This document shows positions 27,908 to 37,369 of a stretch of DNA of 64,000 nt, piece after piece. Positions within the stretch are counted from its first letter, which is position 1; each line of letters opens with the position of its first letter. A program made the translations under genes and the position numbers. The notes under the pieces are model-generated. The model ran no database searches. It was given only the letters and a program-made list of their open reading frames with translations, and was not told the DNA's origin. Source of the DNA: an uncultured Litoreibacter sp. (lineage in GTDB: Bacteria > Pseudomonadota > Alphaproteobacteria > Rhodobacterales > Rhodobacteraceae); NCBI RefSeq assembly GCF_947487515.1, contig NZ_CANKWO010000002.1:558001-622000 (forward strand), in the 5' to 3' direction.

Positions 27908-28555
27908 ATGCCGACAGTTAAACCGCTGCCAACGTACCTGATCACCCGCTATCACGGCTGGAAAGCCACCAGTTATTCCGACAATGAACCTTGGTACCGC
28001 AATTTGGCCGACAACGGCCAAAACCCGCGCGCCATGGTTATTTCATGCTGCGACAGCCGCGTGCATGTGACATCAATTTTTGGCGCCGAGCAGGGTGAGT
28101 TCTTCATCCACCGCAACATCGCGAACCTCGTCCCCCCGTTTAACCCCGATGGCGAACACCATGGGACATCTGCTGCGATTGAATACGCGGTGAACGCATT
28201 GAAGGTCGCGCATATTATCGTGTTGGGGCATTCGAACTGCGGTGGCGTTGCTGGGTGCAACGACATGTGTTCCGGTCACGCACCTGAACTGGCGGAGAAG
28301 ACCAGCTTTATCGGGCGCTGGATCGAAATCCTGCGTCCCGGCTATGAGCGCGTGAAAGACATCGAAGATGGTGACAAGCGTCGCAGAGCCTTGGAAAAGG
28401 AAGCCGTAAAAGTTTCCCTAGAGAACCTTGCTACCTTCCCGTTCGTCGCGGACGCGCTTGAGAAGGGCAAACTTAGCCTGCACGGACTATGGACCGACAT
28501 CGGCGAAGGTGGTCTGGAGCATTACACTCCAGAACACGGCTTCAAACAGGTCTAA
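27908..28555 (+). CDS. Beta-class carbonic anhydrase
   Basis: 215 aa cytosolic zinc enzyme for CO2/bicarbonate interconversion. Zinc ligands and catalytic dyad are clear: SCCDSRV near residue 46-52 (Cys, and Asp-Arg dyad) and GHSNCGG near 107-113 (His and Cys). AAAGGAG lies ahead of the ATG. It stands as a single gene and ends three bases from the convergent DUF4139 gene stop. Length and motif spacing are normal for the family. Confidence 0.95.
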   Translation: MPTVKPLPTYLITRYHGWKATSYSDNEPWYRNLADNGQNPRAMVISCCDSRVHVTSIFGAEQGEFFIHRNIANLVPPFNPDGEHHGTSAAIEYAVNALKVAHIIVLGHSNCGGVAGCNDMCSGHAPELAEKTSFIGRWIEILRPGYERVKDIEDGDKRRRALEKEAVKVSLENLATFPFVADALEKGKLSLHGLWTDIGEGGLEHYTPEHGFKQV

Positions 28556-28558
28556 ACC

Positions 28559-30229
28559 TTAAGGCTGCCAATGCATTTGGCGGCCTTCTGGCCAATCCAT
28601 TTCCACGTTTACACGTACGGTTTTCTTCTCACCTGGGCCGACTTCAAGGTTCCAGACGGAAACGCCGCGCCGCTGTTCAAAGTCGCGCTCGTCCGGTGAC
28701 GGTCGGGCGCTGACTGAAACGGTTAGGTCCTCTTGCTCCGAATACGGCAGTGCAAAGATGGTTTGGACGTCTTCTGCGTCAGCCAAAAGGTTCTCGACCG
28801 TGAACTCCATTTGCTGAACGCGGGTGTTGCTGGAGGTCAGGAAACCGCGATCGCCAGTGTCATTATCAAGCAGTTTGTAGTCGAGGCGTAACCCTTCGAG
28901 CGTACCAAATGATACCTCGGCTTTGTCGCCAGCCGGAACCAACGGCAGATGCGTGCGCCCGACAAAAACACCGTCGCGAGACACTGACGCCTGACCGGGC
29001 AAGAAGGGTTCTTGCGTGGCGTTCGTGAACTCCGCCATCAGGAACGCGGTTTTGTCGAAACGCGGTGCTGCGCGATTGAATTCGCGGGCGTCGAAGGTGA
29101 AGTCATCCAAGGCAAGGATCAACTCCCCGCTGTCAGAGGCTAGGCTGATTGGCTCGGGGTAATCGTAGGTGACTGACAATCCGTCAATCGCGGCATTCGC
29201 CACAACAATCATAGCCTCCTCAATAACCGCTTCCTCAATAATCGGTTCCCCAAGTCCGTCAGCCCGAGAAAGCTCCAAATATTCTGCTTGTGGCGCAGCA
29301 GTCGTTCTAACTGATCCATACCCAGCTTTACCCTTAGGCGATGCGAGGAAGGCTTGTGATGGATGCGGGTTACTTGGATCCACTTGAGCAAACGGGTTTG
29401 CGGTGGAAAGGGTCAGGTCGACATTAGTCCACAACTCATCTGTGTATTGCGCTATGACGACCTTGCGTTCCATCGAGATGCTCGCATCATTACCTCGTGT
29501 AAGATTCAGGTCGTAATCCGCACGCCACTCAGCCTCGTCGGTCAAACTGTCAAAGAATAGCTCAACCTGACCAGCGGATTCCACCTCAACGGACAATGCC
29601 AACATTGTAACTGCACCGCTTGGCGGGGCCAGTCGATTAAGGTGCTGTTCAGCCTGCTGCACCACTTTGCGGGCCTCATCACGGGCCTTTTCATCCGCGC
29701 GAAGAGTAACGCTTGCCGCATATTGGTCGCGCCACGCATTATCCAACTCTTCCGCCACCATATTGCTGGCCGCGCGCATCGCCTCTGCATCTGCACCGGT
29801 CAACGCCGCGCCTGTCAGGGTACGTAAGTAAGCGTTTTTAGCGCCTTGTGCCTCTACCGCGGCTTTGCCTTGCACCACGACGTCTTCCAACGCTTGAAGT
29901 GCTTCTTTCGCCGCCTCCACACGTTCAAATGCAGCGGCTTGTTCCGGCGAAAAAGCCGCTTTTGGATCGGTCAGGTAGTTTTGCAAAACTTCCATCGCGC
30001 CGATTGTCACGCCAGCGGGCACATGAAACCGTGGCGGGCTATCACTATTATCTTTGTAGGGCACCAGAATGCGATGCTTGCCCTGCGGCAGGTCCGCCGC
30101 AATAACCCGGGTAACAGTTGCACCTTCCGGGTAGACCGTCACGAAGGTCACGGGGGCAACAACGGTGAAATCATCCGCATAAGCGGCAGACGACATAAGC
30201 GTAGCGGTAATCGCAAGGGTACGTAGCAT
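28559..30229 (-). CDS. DUF4139 / mucoidy-inhibitor MuiA-like secreted protein
   Basis: 556 aa. Signal peptide MLRTLAITATLMSSAAYA, then a DUF4140-like N-terminal domain (VTVYPEGATVTR, VPYKDNSDSPPRFHVP), a coiled-coil stretch around residues 95-195, and a large C-terminal DUF4139 beta domain (WRADYDLNL, TEEL-like contacts, RTHLPLVPAGDKAEVSFG, ending WNLEVGPGEKKTVRVNVEMDWPEG written in part). Function is unknown; the name comes from a mucoidy phenotype in enterobacteria. Its ATG lies four bases after the U-run of the asd terminator, and the only Shine-Dalgarno match is inside that hairpin. Confidence 0.85.
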   Translation of the reverse strand: MLRTLAITATLMSSAAYADDFTVVAPVTFVTVYPEGATVTRVIAADLPQGKHRILVPYKDNSDSPPRFHVPAGVTIGAMEVLQNYLTDPKAAFSPEQAAAFERVEAAKEALQALEDVVVQGKAAVEAQGAKNAYLRTLTGAALTGADAEAMRAASNMVAEELDNAWRDQYAASVTLRADEKARDEARKVVQQAEQHLNRLAPPSGAVTMLALSVEVESAGQVELFFDSLTDEAEWRADYDLNLTRGNDASISMERKVVIAQYTDELWTNVDLTLSTANPFAQVDPSNPHPSQAFLASPKGKAGYGSVRTTAAPQAEYLELSRADGLGEPIIEEAVIEEAMIVVANAAIDGLSVTYDYPEPISLASDSGELILALDDFTFDAREFNRAAPRFDKTAFLMAEFTNATQEPFLPGQASVSRDGVFVGRTHLPLVPAGDKAEVSFGTLEGLRLDYKLLDNDTGDRGFLTSSNTRVQQMEFTVENLLADAEDVQTIFALPYSEQEDLTVSVSARPSPDERDFEQRRGVSVWNLEVGPGEKKTVRVNVEMDWPEGRQMHWQP

Positions 30230-30230
30230 A

Positions 30231-30264
30231 TAAAAAGGGCCTCAAATCAATTGATCTGAGGCCC
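30231..30264 (-). terminator. Terminator of asd, adjoining the DUF4139 gene start
   Basis: On the minus strand GGGCCTCA and TGAGGCCC form an eight-pair stem, extended weakly through the loop, followed by ttttt. It sits 32 bases after the asd stop. The GAGG of the 3' arm is also the best ribosome-binding match for the DUF4139 gene, ten bases from its ATG. Confidence 0.85.
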
Positions 30265-30295
30265 AATGTTTCGTGTTAGGGAAGGCTTTGCAAGC

Positions 30296-31318
30296 CTAGC
30301 CTTTTTTCAGGCAGCGCGTTCCCAGCGTTTCGGCGATTTGCACTGCATTTAGGGCTGCACCCTTGCGCAAGTTATCGCTGACGCACCACAGGTTCAGACC
30401 ATTGTCGATGGTGGAGTCCTGACGAATGCGCGAAATAAACGTCGCGAAATCGCCAACGCATTCAACAGGGGTCACATAGCCACCGTCTTCACGCTTATCG
30501 ATCACCATAACACCCGGAGCTTCGCGCAGGATGTCGCGGGCTTCGTCTTCGTCTAGGTGATCTTCGAATTCGATGTTGATCGATTCCGCGTGGCCCACAA
30601 ACACAGGAACGCGCACACATGTGGCGGTAACTTTGATGTCTTTGTCGACGATCTTCTTGGTTTCGACGACCATCTTCCACTCTTCTTTAGTAGAGCCGTC
30701 TTCCATGAACACGTCGATATGCGGGATCACATTGAAGGCGATCTGCTTGGTGAACTTCGCAGGAGGTTTGTTGTCGACCGGGTTGTAGATCGATTTGGTT
30801 TGATCCCACAATTCATCGATGGCTTCTTTGCCCGCACCTGACACCGACTGATAGGTCGACACCACAACGCGCTTGATGCGCGCACGGTCATGCAAGGGCT
30901 TCAACGCCACAACCATCTGCGCCGTGGAGCAGTTGGGATTCGCGATAATGTTCTTCTTGGTGTAGCCGTGCACGGCCTCTGGGTTCACTTCCGGAACCAC
31001 CAACGGCACGTCAGGATCATAGCGGTACAGCGACGAGTTATCGATCACCACACAGCCCGCCGCCGCAGCGATAGGCGCATATTTCTTGGTGGCCTCGGAG
31101 CCCACAGCAAACAACGCGATGTCCCATCCCGTGAAATCAAACGTAGCAAGGTCTTTGGTCTTCAAGGTTTTTTCGCCGAACGTGACTTCGGTGCCGATCG
31201 AGCGACGGGAGGCCAATGCCTCGATTGCGTCCACTGGGAACTGACGTTCATCCAGAATGTTCAGCATCTCGTGACCCACATTGCCAGTGGCGCCAACGAT
31301 GACGATTTTGTAACCCAT
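30296..31318 (-). CDS. asd: Aspartate-semialdehyde dehydrogenase
   Basis: 340 aa NADP enzyme reducing aspartyl phosphate, the branch point to lysine/diaminopimelate, threonine and methionine. The N-terminal Rossmann motif is GATGNVGHEML (about 8-18); the catalytic Cys is in NPNCSTAQMV near residue 130; the substrate-binding HIDVFMEDGSTKEEWKM region follows near 195. It is transcribed singly from the gap before the ABC-FkbM fusion gene and ends at a clean terminator. Confidence 0.96.
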   Translation of the reverse strand: MGYKIVIVGATGNVGHEMLNILDERQFPVDAIEALASRRSIGTEVTFGEKTLKTKDLATFDFTGWDIALFAVGSEATKKYAPIAAAAGCVVIDNSSLYRYDPDVPLVVPEVNPEAVHGYTKKNIIANPNCSTAQMVVALKPLHDRARIKRVVVSTYQSVSGAGKEAIDELWDQTKSIYNPVDNKPPAKFTKQIAFNVIPHIDVFMEDGSTKEEWKMVVETKKIVDKDIKVTATCVRVPVFVGHAESINIEFEDHLDEDEARDILREAPGVMVIDKREDGGYVTPVECVGDFATFISRIRQDSTIDNGLNLWCVSDNLRKGAALNAVQIAETLGTRCLKKG

Positions 31319-31469
31319 GATCCCTTTGATCCTTCTATAGGTCTTGTTTCAGACGGGGCCTGATACTCTTTTGCAGCAGGATGCGAAAGGGGCAGTTTTT
31401 ACACGGCTTGCCGCATGATGCGCAACTGCGCTACACAGATCGCCAAATTAGCCAGTTGCGAGCCCCTAC

Positions 31470-34142
31470 TTGACCCATTCCTCAGACCTCGACTTGGCCC
31501 AAACGCCCCAAAGCGGACGGCAGCTGTTTGCCCGCCTGTGGCGCGGATATCTTCGGAAACACTGGGCTTTGTTTCTGCTGGCACTGGTGTTCATGGTCAT
31601 TGAGGGCAGCACTTTGGGCGCGCTTAGTTACCTGCTGCAGCCGATGTTCGATTTGGTGTTTGTGGCCGGACAGTCCAGCGCAATTTGGTGGGTTGGTGCG
31701 GGCATCTTCGGGCTGTTCGTCATTCGGGGCATAACCGGAATCATCCACAAAAGCATTCTAACGGCTGTGTCATTTCGCGCCTCTACAGAGGTGCAAGTCG
31801 ATCTGCTGCGCCACACATTGACGCTGGATAACGCCTTCCATTCGCGCACGTCACCTGGCGCTATGATCGAACGCGTTCAGGGCGATGTAACGGCCATCCA
31901 AAACTTGTGGAACTTGATCCTTGTCAGCGCCGGCCGCGATTTCATTGCACTGTTGTCATTGCTTGGGGTCGCGATTTCCATCGACTGGAAATGGACCTTG
32001 GTTGCCATTATCGGCGCGCCACTGCTGGTGGTCCCCAGCCTTTTGGTCCAACGCTATGTTCGCCGCAAATCCACCTATCTGCGCGATGTCGCAGGCAAGC
32101 GAACAACCCGACTGGATGAGGTGTTTCACGGCATCACCCCGATCAAACTTAACCGGATGGAAACCTATCAAGTCGATAACTTTTCAGGCTTGTCAGATAC
32201 TTGGGTCAAGGCCACCGTCAAAACAACCGTCGGGCAGGCCACCGTTCCTGCCTTGGTCGACTTCGCCGTCGGCTTCGGGTTCTTCTGCGTATTGCTGTAT
32301 GGCGGCCCACAAATAATCGCGGGTGAGAAAACCATTGGCGAGTTCATGAGCTTCTTCACCGCCATGTCGCTGGCCTTCCAACCCATGCGCCGTTTGGGCG
32401 GGGTCTTGGGCTATTGGGAAATGATGAACGCCAGCCTGAGCCGCATCTTCGGGTTGTTCGACACCAAACCCGCAGTAGCCGACATGGCCCGCAGCGAAAC
32501 TGCGCTCGACGGATCCTCGGTTACATTCGAGAATGTTGCCCTGTCCTACGGGGATAAATCGGTTCTCAACGGCCTATCATTCAGCGCCGCTTCAGGCACA
32601 ACCACCGCATTGGTCGGGGCGTCTGGCGCGGGGAAAAGCACCGTCTTCAATGTTCTCACAAGATTGGTCGATCCCGCCTCGGGCAAGATCACCATTGGTG
32701 GCGTGGACATCAAAGACCTGCCTTTGGAGCAGCTACGCAGGTTGTTCTCGGTTGTGTCACAAGACGCGCTGTTGTTCGACGAAACCCTACGCGAGAACAT
32801 TCTTCTTGGCCGCGACGACGTGAGCGAAGCACAGCTGAAACAGGTGCTTGATGACGCGCATGTCAGCGATTTCCTGAAAGACCTGCCGCAGGGGTTGGAA
32901 ACCGAAGTAGGCCCCCGTGGCAGCAACCTGTCTGGGGGGCAACGCCAACGCGTGGCCATCGCCCGTGCACTGCTTCGCGATACGCCTATTTTGCTGTTGG
33001 ACGAGGCCACCAGCGCATTGGACGCCGAATCCGAAAAAGTTGTTCAAAAGGCTCTGGAGCGCTTGTCAAAAGGGCGCACGACCCTTGTGATCGCCCATAG
33101 GCTGTCCACCGTTCGCGACGCGGATCAGATATTGGTTCTCGATCATGGGACTCTTGCCGAAAGCGGCCCCCATGATAGTCTTATCGGAAAGGCCGGCATC
33201 TACGCCCGCCTTCATGACCTACAATTTCAGACAGGTACTATGCCCTATACCGGAGATATTCCCGAATCCGCCGAGACCCAAGTTCGCAGCACCGGATCGG
33301 GCATCTGGAGAAGCCTCAGCGGCAAAGAGCGGAACCTCGATGACGCTGATGACACGCTGCCCTTCGGGCGTTTTGCACCCAATGCTTTGCAGCGGGCCAT
33401 GATCTCGTTGGGGAAATCGACACCTCTGAAAAGAGGCGTGTTTCGCGGCGGATGGACGGCCATGGTGTTGGCGGCAGGTCAGCGCAAGCTGGATATCTAT
33501 TTCAGGGAATGCGCCTACCGCATTCGGGGCGAAAACAACCTTATTGAATACGGGCTGCTTTTGAATCCCGCCTATAATGACGTTGATATCGACTTCCTGA
33601 CCAAAGATGCCCCCGCAGATGCAAACTTCTTGGACCTTGGCTGCAACATTGGCCTTTACGCCCAGCCCATGGCGCATTCTGCACCACAGGGTCGAACAAT
33701 TGCGGTGGACGCCAACCCGCTGATGGTGGACCGGCTTACGTGGAATGCACAGGCAAGCAACCTGTCGAACCTGACTGTGGTGCATTGCGCCATCAGCGAC
33801 AAACAAGGACGCGGCGACCTTCAGATTCGCAAGGATGATCTTGCTATTGTGGCTGTCGAGGAGACCCCCGACGGAGAGATGCCGGTTATGCGGCTCGATA
33901 CACTTCTGGAGCAGCAGAACATGTCGGAAATTTATGGCCTCAAGATCGACATTGAAGGCCATGAAGATAAGGCGCTGGTTCCCTTCTTGGAAACCGCCTC
34001 GCCGGAGTTGCTGCCCAAACGCATCGTGATTGAGCACCCCTACCCCGACGCAGATTACCCCGGATGCACCGCGGCATTTGCCGCGCGCGGCTATGTGCTA
34101 ATGGGGCGCACACGAAACAACTCTTTATATGCGTTGAAGTAG
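31470..34142 (+). CDS. Fusion of MsbA-type ABC exporter and FkbM family methyltransferase
   Basis: 890 aa in one uninterrupted frame. Residues 25-330 form a six-helix exporter domain; the ATPase domain follows with Walker A GASGAGKST near 388, LSGGQRQR near 488, Walker B ILLLDEATSALDA near 510 and AHRLST near 540. The exporter half ends around 585 (ARLHDLQFQ). From about 640 lies an FkbM methyltransferase: SAM motif FLDLGCNIGLYA near 720 and KIDIEGHEDKALVPF near 828. An in-frame ATG at 33240 could start the methyltransferase alone. The start is TTG, inferred from family length. Role probably glycan or lipid-linked glycan flipping plus O-methylation (inference). Confidence 0.85.
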   Translation: MTHSSDLDLAQTPQSGRQLFARLWRGYLRKHWALFLLALVFMVIEGSTLGALSYLLQPMFDLVFVAGQSSAIWWVGAGIFGLFVIRGITGIIHKSILTAVSFRASTEVQVDLLRHTLTLDNAFHSRTSPGAMIERVQGDVTAIQNLWNLILVSAGRDFIALLSLLGVAISIDWKWTLVAIIGAPLLVVPSLLVQRYVRRKSTYLRDVAGKRTTRLDEVFHGITPIKLNRMETYQVDNFSGLSDTWVKATVKTTVGQATVPALVDFAVGFGFFCVLLYGGPQIIAGEKTIGEFMSFFTAMSLAFQPMRRLGGVLGYWEMMNASLSRIFGLFDTKPAVADMARSETALDGSSVTFENVALSYGDKSVLNGLSFSAASGTTTALVGASGAGKSTVFNVLTRLVDPASGKITIGGVDIKDLPLEQLRRLFSVVSQDALLFDETLRENILLGRDDVSEAQLKQVLDDAHVSDFLKDLPQGLETEVGPRGSNLSGGQRQRVAIARALLRDTPILLLDEATSALDAESEKVVQKALERLSKGRTTLVIAHRLSTVRDADQILVLDHGTLAESGPHDSLIGKAGIYARLHDLQFQTGTMPYTGDIPESAETQVRSTGSGIWRSLSGKERNLDDADDTLPFGRFAPNALQRAMISLGKSTPLKRGVFRGGWTAMVLAAGQRKLDIYFRECAYRIRGENNLIEYGLLLNPAYNDVDIDFLTKDAPADANFLDLGCNIGLYAQPMAHSAPQGRTIAVDANPLMVDRLTWNAQASNLSNLTVVHCAISDKQGRGDLQIRKDDLAIVAVEETPDGEMPVMRLDTLLEQQNMSEIYGLKIDIEGHEDKALVPFLETASPELLPKRIVIEHPYPDADYPGCTAAFAARGYVLMGRTRNNSLYALK

Positions 34143-34144
34143 AA

Positions 34145-34873
34145 CTATCCGCGCCTGCGCGACAGCGTCGCGATCTGGTTTCTATAGGTCCAACGCTTGG
34201 CGGCCGCGATCAGCTTTTGCCACAGGCTTCTTTTGCGCGACACAGTGCTGCCGCCGGATTCTTGCGTCAGATCAGAAACCCCTGACGGCACAACGCAATG
34301 CGGGTGAATGCCTGTCTCCCAAAACAGCTGCAAAAAGCCGTCGACCGGTCGATCGATTTGATCGCAGCAGGCCAGAAGCGACTTTGCGGCCTTCAAACTT
34401 ACCAATTGGGCCGAGGTTCGCAGTGGAACAATCTGGGGCCGGATCACGGCTTGAGCGCCCGATTGCGCCACCACTGTGAAGGGCATTCGAACCTCACGCA
34501 CCTGCAATTGTATGTACCCAAGTTCATCGATTTGGGATTCCGCGCAGGCCAATGCAGCCTCAAAGGTGTCTTGATCGATCGACACGTCGTCTTCCAAAAT
34601 GAGCGCAACCTCAAGGTCGGTGTCGACCATGTGCTTCCAAATGCTGCGGTGGCTCTCGAAACAGCCAATTTCGCCCATCGACAGCGAAAAGGGGTAGGCG
34701 GGTTGGAACAATGACTGTTTCGCCACCAGTGCTGACCGTTGCGCCGCGTCCATCGCAGCACCGTCACACGCAGGCCAAAGTCGCGCGGGATATGGAGACC
34801 GATCCAACATTGCCTCAACATGAGGGCGTCGCGAGGTTGCGCGCTCTAGGTGGATAACGAATGCTTCAATCAC
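34145..34873 (-). CDS. Glycosyltransferase family 25 (LOS/LPS type)
   Basis: 242 aa. FVIHLERATSRRPHVEAML at the N-terminus and GEIGCFESHRSIWKHM near 67 are the GT25 signatures; the nucleotide-sugar metal site is LILEDDVSID near 92. Relatives transfer sugars to lipooligosaccharide in the cytosol. It overlaps the next upstream glycosyltransferase by four bases and converges on the ABC-FkbM fusion gene with a two-base gap, which supports a common glycan pathway. The C-terminus is basic (RKRSLWQKLIAAAKRW), perhaps membrane-associating. Confidence 0.88.
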   Translation of the reverse strand: MIEAFVIHLERATSRRPHVEAMLDRSPYPARLWPACDGAAMDAAQRSALVAKQSLFQPAYPFSLSMGEIGCFESHRSIWKHMVDTDLEVALILEDDVSIDQDTFEAALACAESQIDELGYIQLQVREVRMPFTVVAQSGAQAVIRPQIVPLRTSAQLVSLKAAKSLLACCDQIDRPVDGFLQLFWETGIHPHCVVPSGVSDLTQESGGSTVSRKRSLWQKLIAAAKRWTYRNQIATLSRRRG

Positions 34874-35931
34874 TGGCCAAGACCTTCACTCCAAAGTTGC
34901 TGATAGACCGCGTTTATCCCATCGGCCTCTGACTGAATGCCGTAGCTATCACGGGCAACCTGTAACGCACGGCGCGACATGGTCTCTAGAAGATCACGGT
35001 CTGTTAGCAAACCTCGGATTTCGGAGACTGCCCCTGCGACATCCCCCAAAGGCACAACCCGCCCAGCCGTCCCTTGCGCAGAAAACGCGCTGAAATAGCC
35101 AGTGTCCGTCGCCACAAACGGCACGCTGGACGCCATCGCCTCTAGTGGGGTCATTCCATAGCCTTCATATCGCGGCAACGGCACCAGCAGACTAAGCGCC
35201 CGCAGGGTTTTAGACAGTTGAACAGGCTCTAACTCACCTAAAAACAGTATTCTGTCAGCAAGATTTGCGGCAGCGACCCTCGATTTGAGGTCCGACAAAA
35301 ACGCGTCGTTCGAGCCCCCAGCGCGGCCAATAACCAAGGCCGTCGTATCCAAATGATCCGGCAGCACACGGATCATCGCGTCAACAAATTGATCGGTCCC
35401 TTTTTCCGGCCGGATGCGTCCGACAGCAGCGATCCCTCGCGTACCAGGAAAGCCCGTTGCAGCCCAAGCCGCCGCGCGGTCCTGTGCGGGATGGAAGGCC
35501 TCGGTGTCAACACCATGGGGCACCACCGCACGCACATGCGGCACATAGTCGGCCGCCGCCTCGGTCGTGGCAATCACGGCATCCATGCGCGAAATCAACC
35601 AACGCGGAAACGCCGAGTGACGCCGTTGCGCGGCAGACGTAAACACAATCCGAACCGGCAAGCGCAGCACATCACGGGCCCAAATGGCCGCACGCATTTC
35701 AGTGTTGCGGCGCACATGCCAAATGGAAAACGGCGCATCATTGGGCGCATTTCGCGATAAGATACGGGCCGTCTTCACATCAATCGGATCAGGGCAGTCG
35801 GGCAAAGGGTGACCTACCAAACGCAGATCAAATCCCTTCATTTGTGCCCGCACCACGCCTGCCGTTGTCGCCGAGACTCCGGTGAAATTCTTGTTGAAAT
35901 TCGTAACGAAAAGGGGCGGCGTTTGGCTCAT
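34870..35931 (-). CDS. Glycosyltransferase family 4
   Basis: 353 aa GT-B enzyme. The acceptor half is weakly conserved. The donor half shows AVGRIRPEKGTDQFVDAM near 178, then LFLGEL near 238 and PLPRYEGYGMTPLEAMASSVPFVATDTG (in part) near 262, the GT4 EX7E region with E in YEGYGMTPLE. It likely adds a nucleotide-sugar-derived hexose to a lipid-linked or LPS core glycan. It lies between a small membrane-protein gene and GT25 with four-base overlaps on both sides, so the three are one transcript. Confidence 0.9.
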   Translation of the reverse strand: MSQTPPLFVTNFNKNFTGVSATTAGVVRAQMKGFDLRLVGHPLPDCPDPIDVKTARILSRNAPNDAPFSIWHVRRNTEMRAAIWARDVLRLPVRIVFTSAAQRRHSAFPRWLISRMDAVIATTEAAADYVPHVRAVVPHGVDTEAFHPAQDRAAAWAATGFPGTRGIAAVGRIRPEKGTDQFVDAMIRVLPDHLDTTALVIGRAGGSNDAFLSDLKSRVAAANLADRILFLGELEPVQLSKTLRALSLLVPLPRYEGYGMTPLEAMASSVPFVATDTGYFSAFSAQGTAGRVVPLGDVAGAVSEIRGLLTDRDLLETMSRRALQVARDSYGIQSEADGINAVYQQLWSEGLGQ

Positions 35932-36305
35932 CCCCTTTGATTACGCCAGCCTGCGGTCACGAGCAACGCCCATCCAAGTAGTCCCTGACCATGTGCTGAC
36001 AAATTTTCCTCGGCCTGAAACAGAAGAAGTTCCGCTATGTGCACTGCACCTCGCGGCCACCCGATGACAAATTGCGCAGGCAGCCCATCAATTATCAGCC
36101 GATAATATTGATAGTAGATCTGCGGGGACAGCCAAACAAACAGCACGAAAAGCACCAATCCGATGAGAAGTCGAAGCCCCAACCGACGGCCACGACTGAG
36201 CAGCCAAGAGGCCGCCAGCCACACACAAAACAGCGCGAATGACAGCAACAGCAACCCGCCTTGCTGAGCGACTGAGAGAGTAAAGAAGCTATCCGTATCG
36301 TACAA
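35928..36305 (-). CDS. Small membrane protein upstream of glycosyltransferases
   Basis: 125 aa with two clear hydrophobic helices (about residues 15-36 and 43-62) followed by a hydrophilic-amphipathic C-terminal half. No family motif is recognised. It overlaps the GT4 gene by four bases and is the first gene of that run, so it may anchor or aid the glycosyltransferases; this is only a position-based guess. Confidence 0.65.
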   Translation of the reverse strand: MYDTDSFFTLSVAQQGGLLLLSFALFCVWLAASWLLSRGRRLGLRLLIGLVLFVLFVWLSPQIYYQYYRLIIDGLPAQFVIGWPRGAVHIAELLLFQAEENLSAHGQGLLGWALLVTAGWRNQRG

Positions 36306-36399
36306 AACAGGCTCTATTCAGGCTGAAGATTGCATCTGAGCAAGCCTAACCCAGCTGCCCCAAATTGCAATCCGGCGACATTCTGGTCTGTGCCTCAGG

Positions 36400-37359
36400 C
36401 TATTTTCCCTTCTTGCGCGGATGAAGCGGCCACAAAAACGGGCTGATCCGAGGGGATGTCCCCGTTTCCGGCCGCGACCGTGTCCGAAGAACCGGCGTCG
36501 TGGATGTCACAGACTTGCTTTCGCGCAACACAATATACAGCCCGCTTCCGATGATAATCGCTGATCCTATTAGCGTGCCAATATCGGGATATTCGTTGAA
36601 AAAGAACGCCCCGTATACCGTCGCCCACAGGATTTGACTGTATTGCATGGGCGCGACGATCACGGCCTCGCCGGTGTTATAGGCCCCGATCAAAAACCGC
36701 CCCGCCGTCCACGCAAAAACAGCAACAATCGCAATGCGCCCGATGTCTTCTATCGGCATGGGAACATATACCGTGGGCAATAGAGCGCCCATCACCAGAA
36801 AGTTGGCCATCATCGGGTACAGCATGATGACGACCGTCCGCTCATCACGCCCGATTTTGCGCACGATGACCGACGCGAACGCCCCACCAACCGCGCAGGC
36901 CAATGCCGCCAAATGCCCTAAGCCAAGCTCTGTCTCGCCTGGTCGCAATACCACCAGAACCCCGCATAGACCGACCAAAACCGCGATCCAGCGACGCAGC
37001 CGGACTTCCTCTCCCAAGATCGGGATCGCCAGCACCGTGATCAACAAAGGAGAGGCAAAGATGATTGCATATACCTGCGCCAAGGGCAGCACGGAAAAGG
37101 CATAGAACGCCGAAAACCCTGTCACCACTGCCGCAATGGTGCGGGCAATCATCCAATAGGGATGGCGCGGAATAAGTGTGCCGCTGGTCGTGTCGCGCAA
37201 CAACCAAAGCGTGGCCAGTGGAAAGCTGAACAACACCGAGAAGAAGACGATTTGAACGGGTGAATACGCCCCGCCCAACACTTTGATGACAACGTCATGG
37301 GTCGAGAAAACCCCGAATGCCACGAGGGCAAGCAATGCGCCTTTTACATTCGGGGTCAT
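36400..37359 (-). CDS. DMT-superfamily (EamA) transporter
   Basis: 319 aa, ten predicted helices in two EamA halves. FGVFSTHDVVIKVLGG marks the first helix and IPILGEEVRLRRWIAVLVGL the end of the first half. The start MTPNVKG at 37359 was chosen because AGGAG lies seven bases upstream and overlaps the leuB stop region; another ATG lies nine codons earlier inside leuB. It is the second gene of a leuB operon, so a link with leucine or its intermediates is possible but unproven. It is not closely similar to the EamA protein at 21569-22513. Confidence 0.87.
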   Translation of the reverse strand: MTPNVKGALLALVAFGVFSTHDVVIKVLGGAYSPVQIVFFSVLFSFPLATLWLLRDTTSGTLIPRHPYWMIARTIAAVVTGFSAFYAFSVLPLAQVYAIIFASPLLITVLAIPILGEEVRLRRWIAVLVGLCGVLVVLRPGETELGLGHLAALACAVGGAFASVIVRKIGRDERTVVIMLYPMMANFLVMGALLPTVYVPMPIEDIGRIAIVAVFAWTAGRFLIGAYNTGEAVIVAPMQYSQILWATVYGAFFFNEYPDIGTLIGSAIIIGSGLYIVLRESKSVTSTTPVLRTRSRPETGTSPRISPFLWPLHPRKKGK

Positions 37360-37369
37360 CTGCTTGCTC

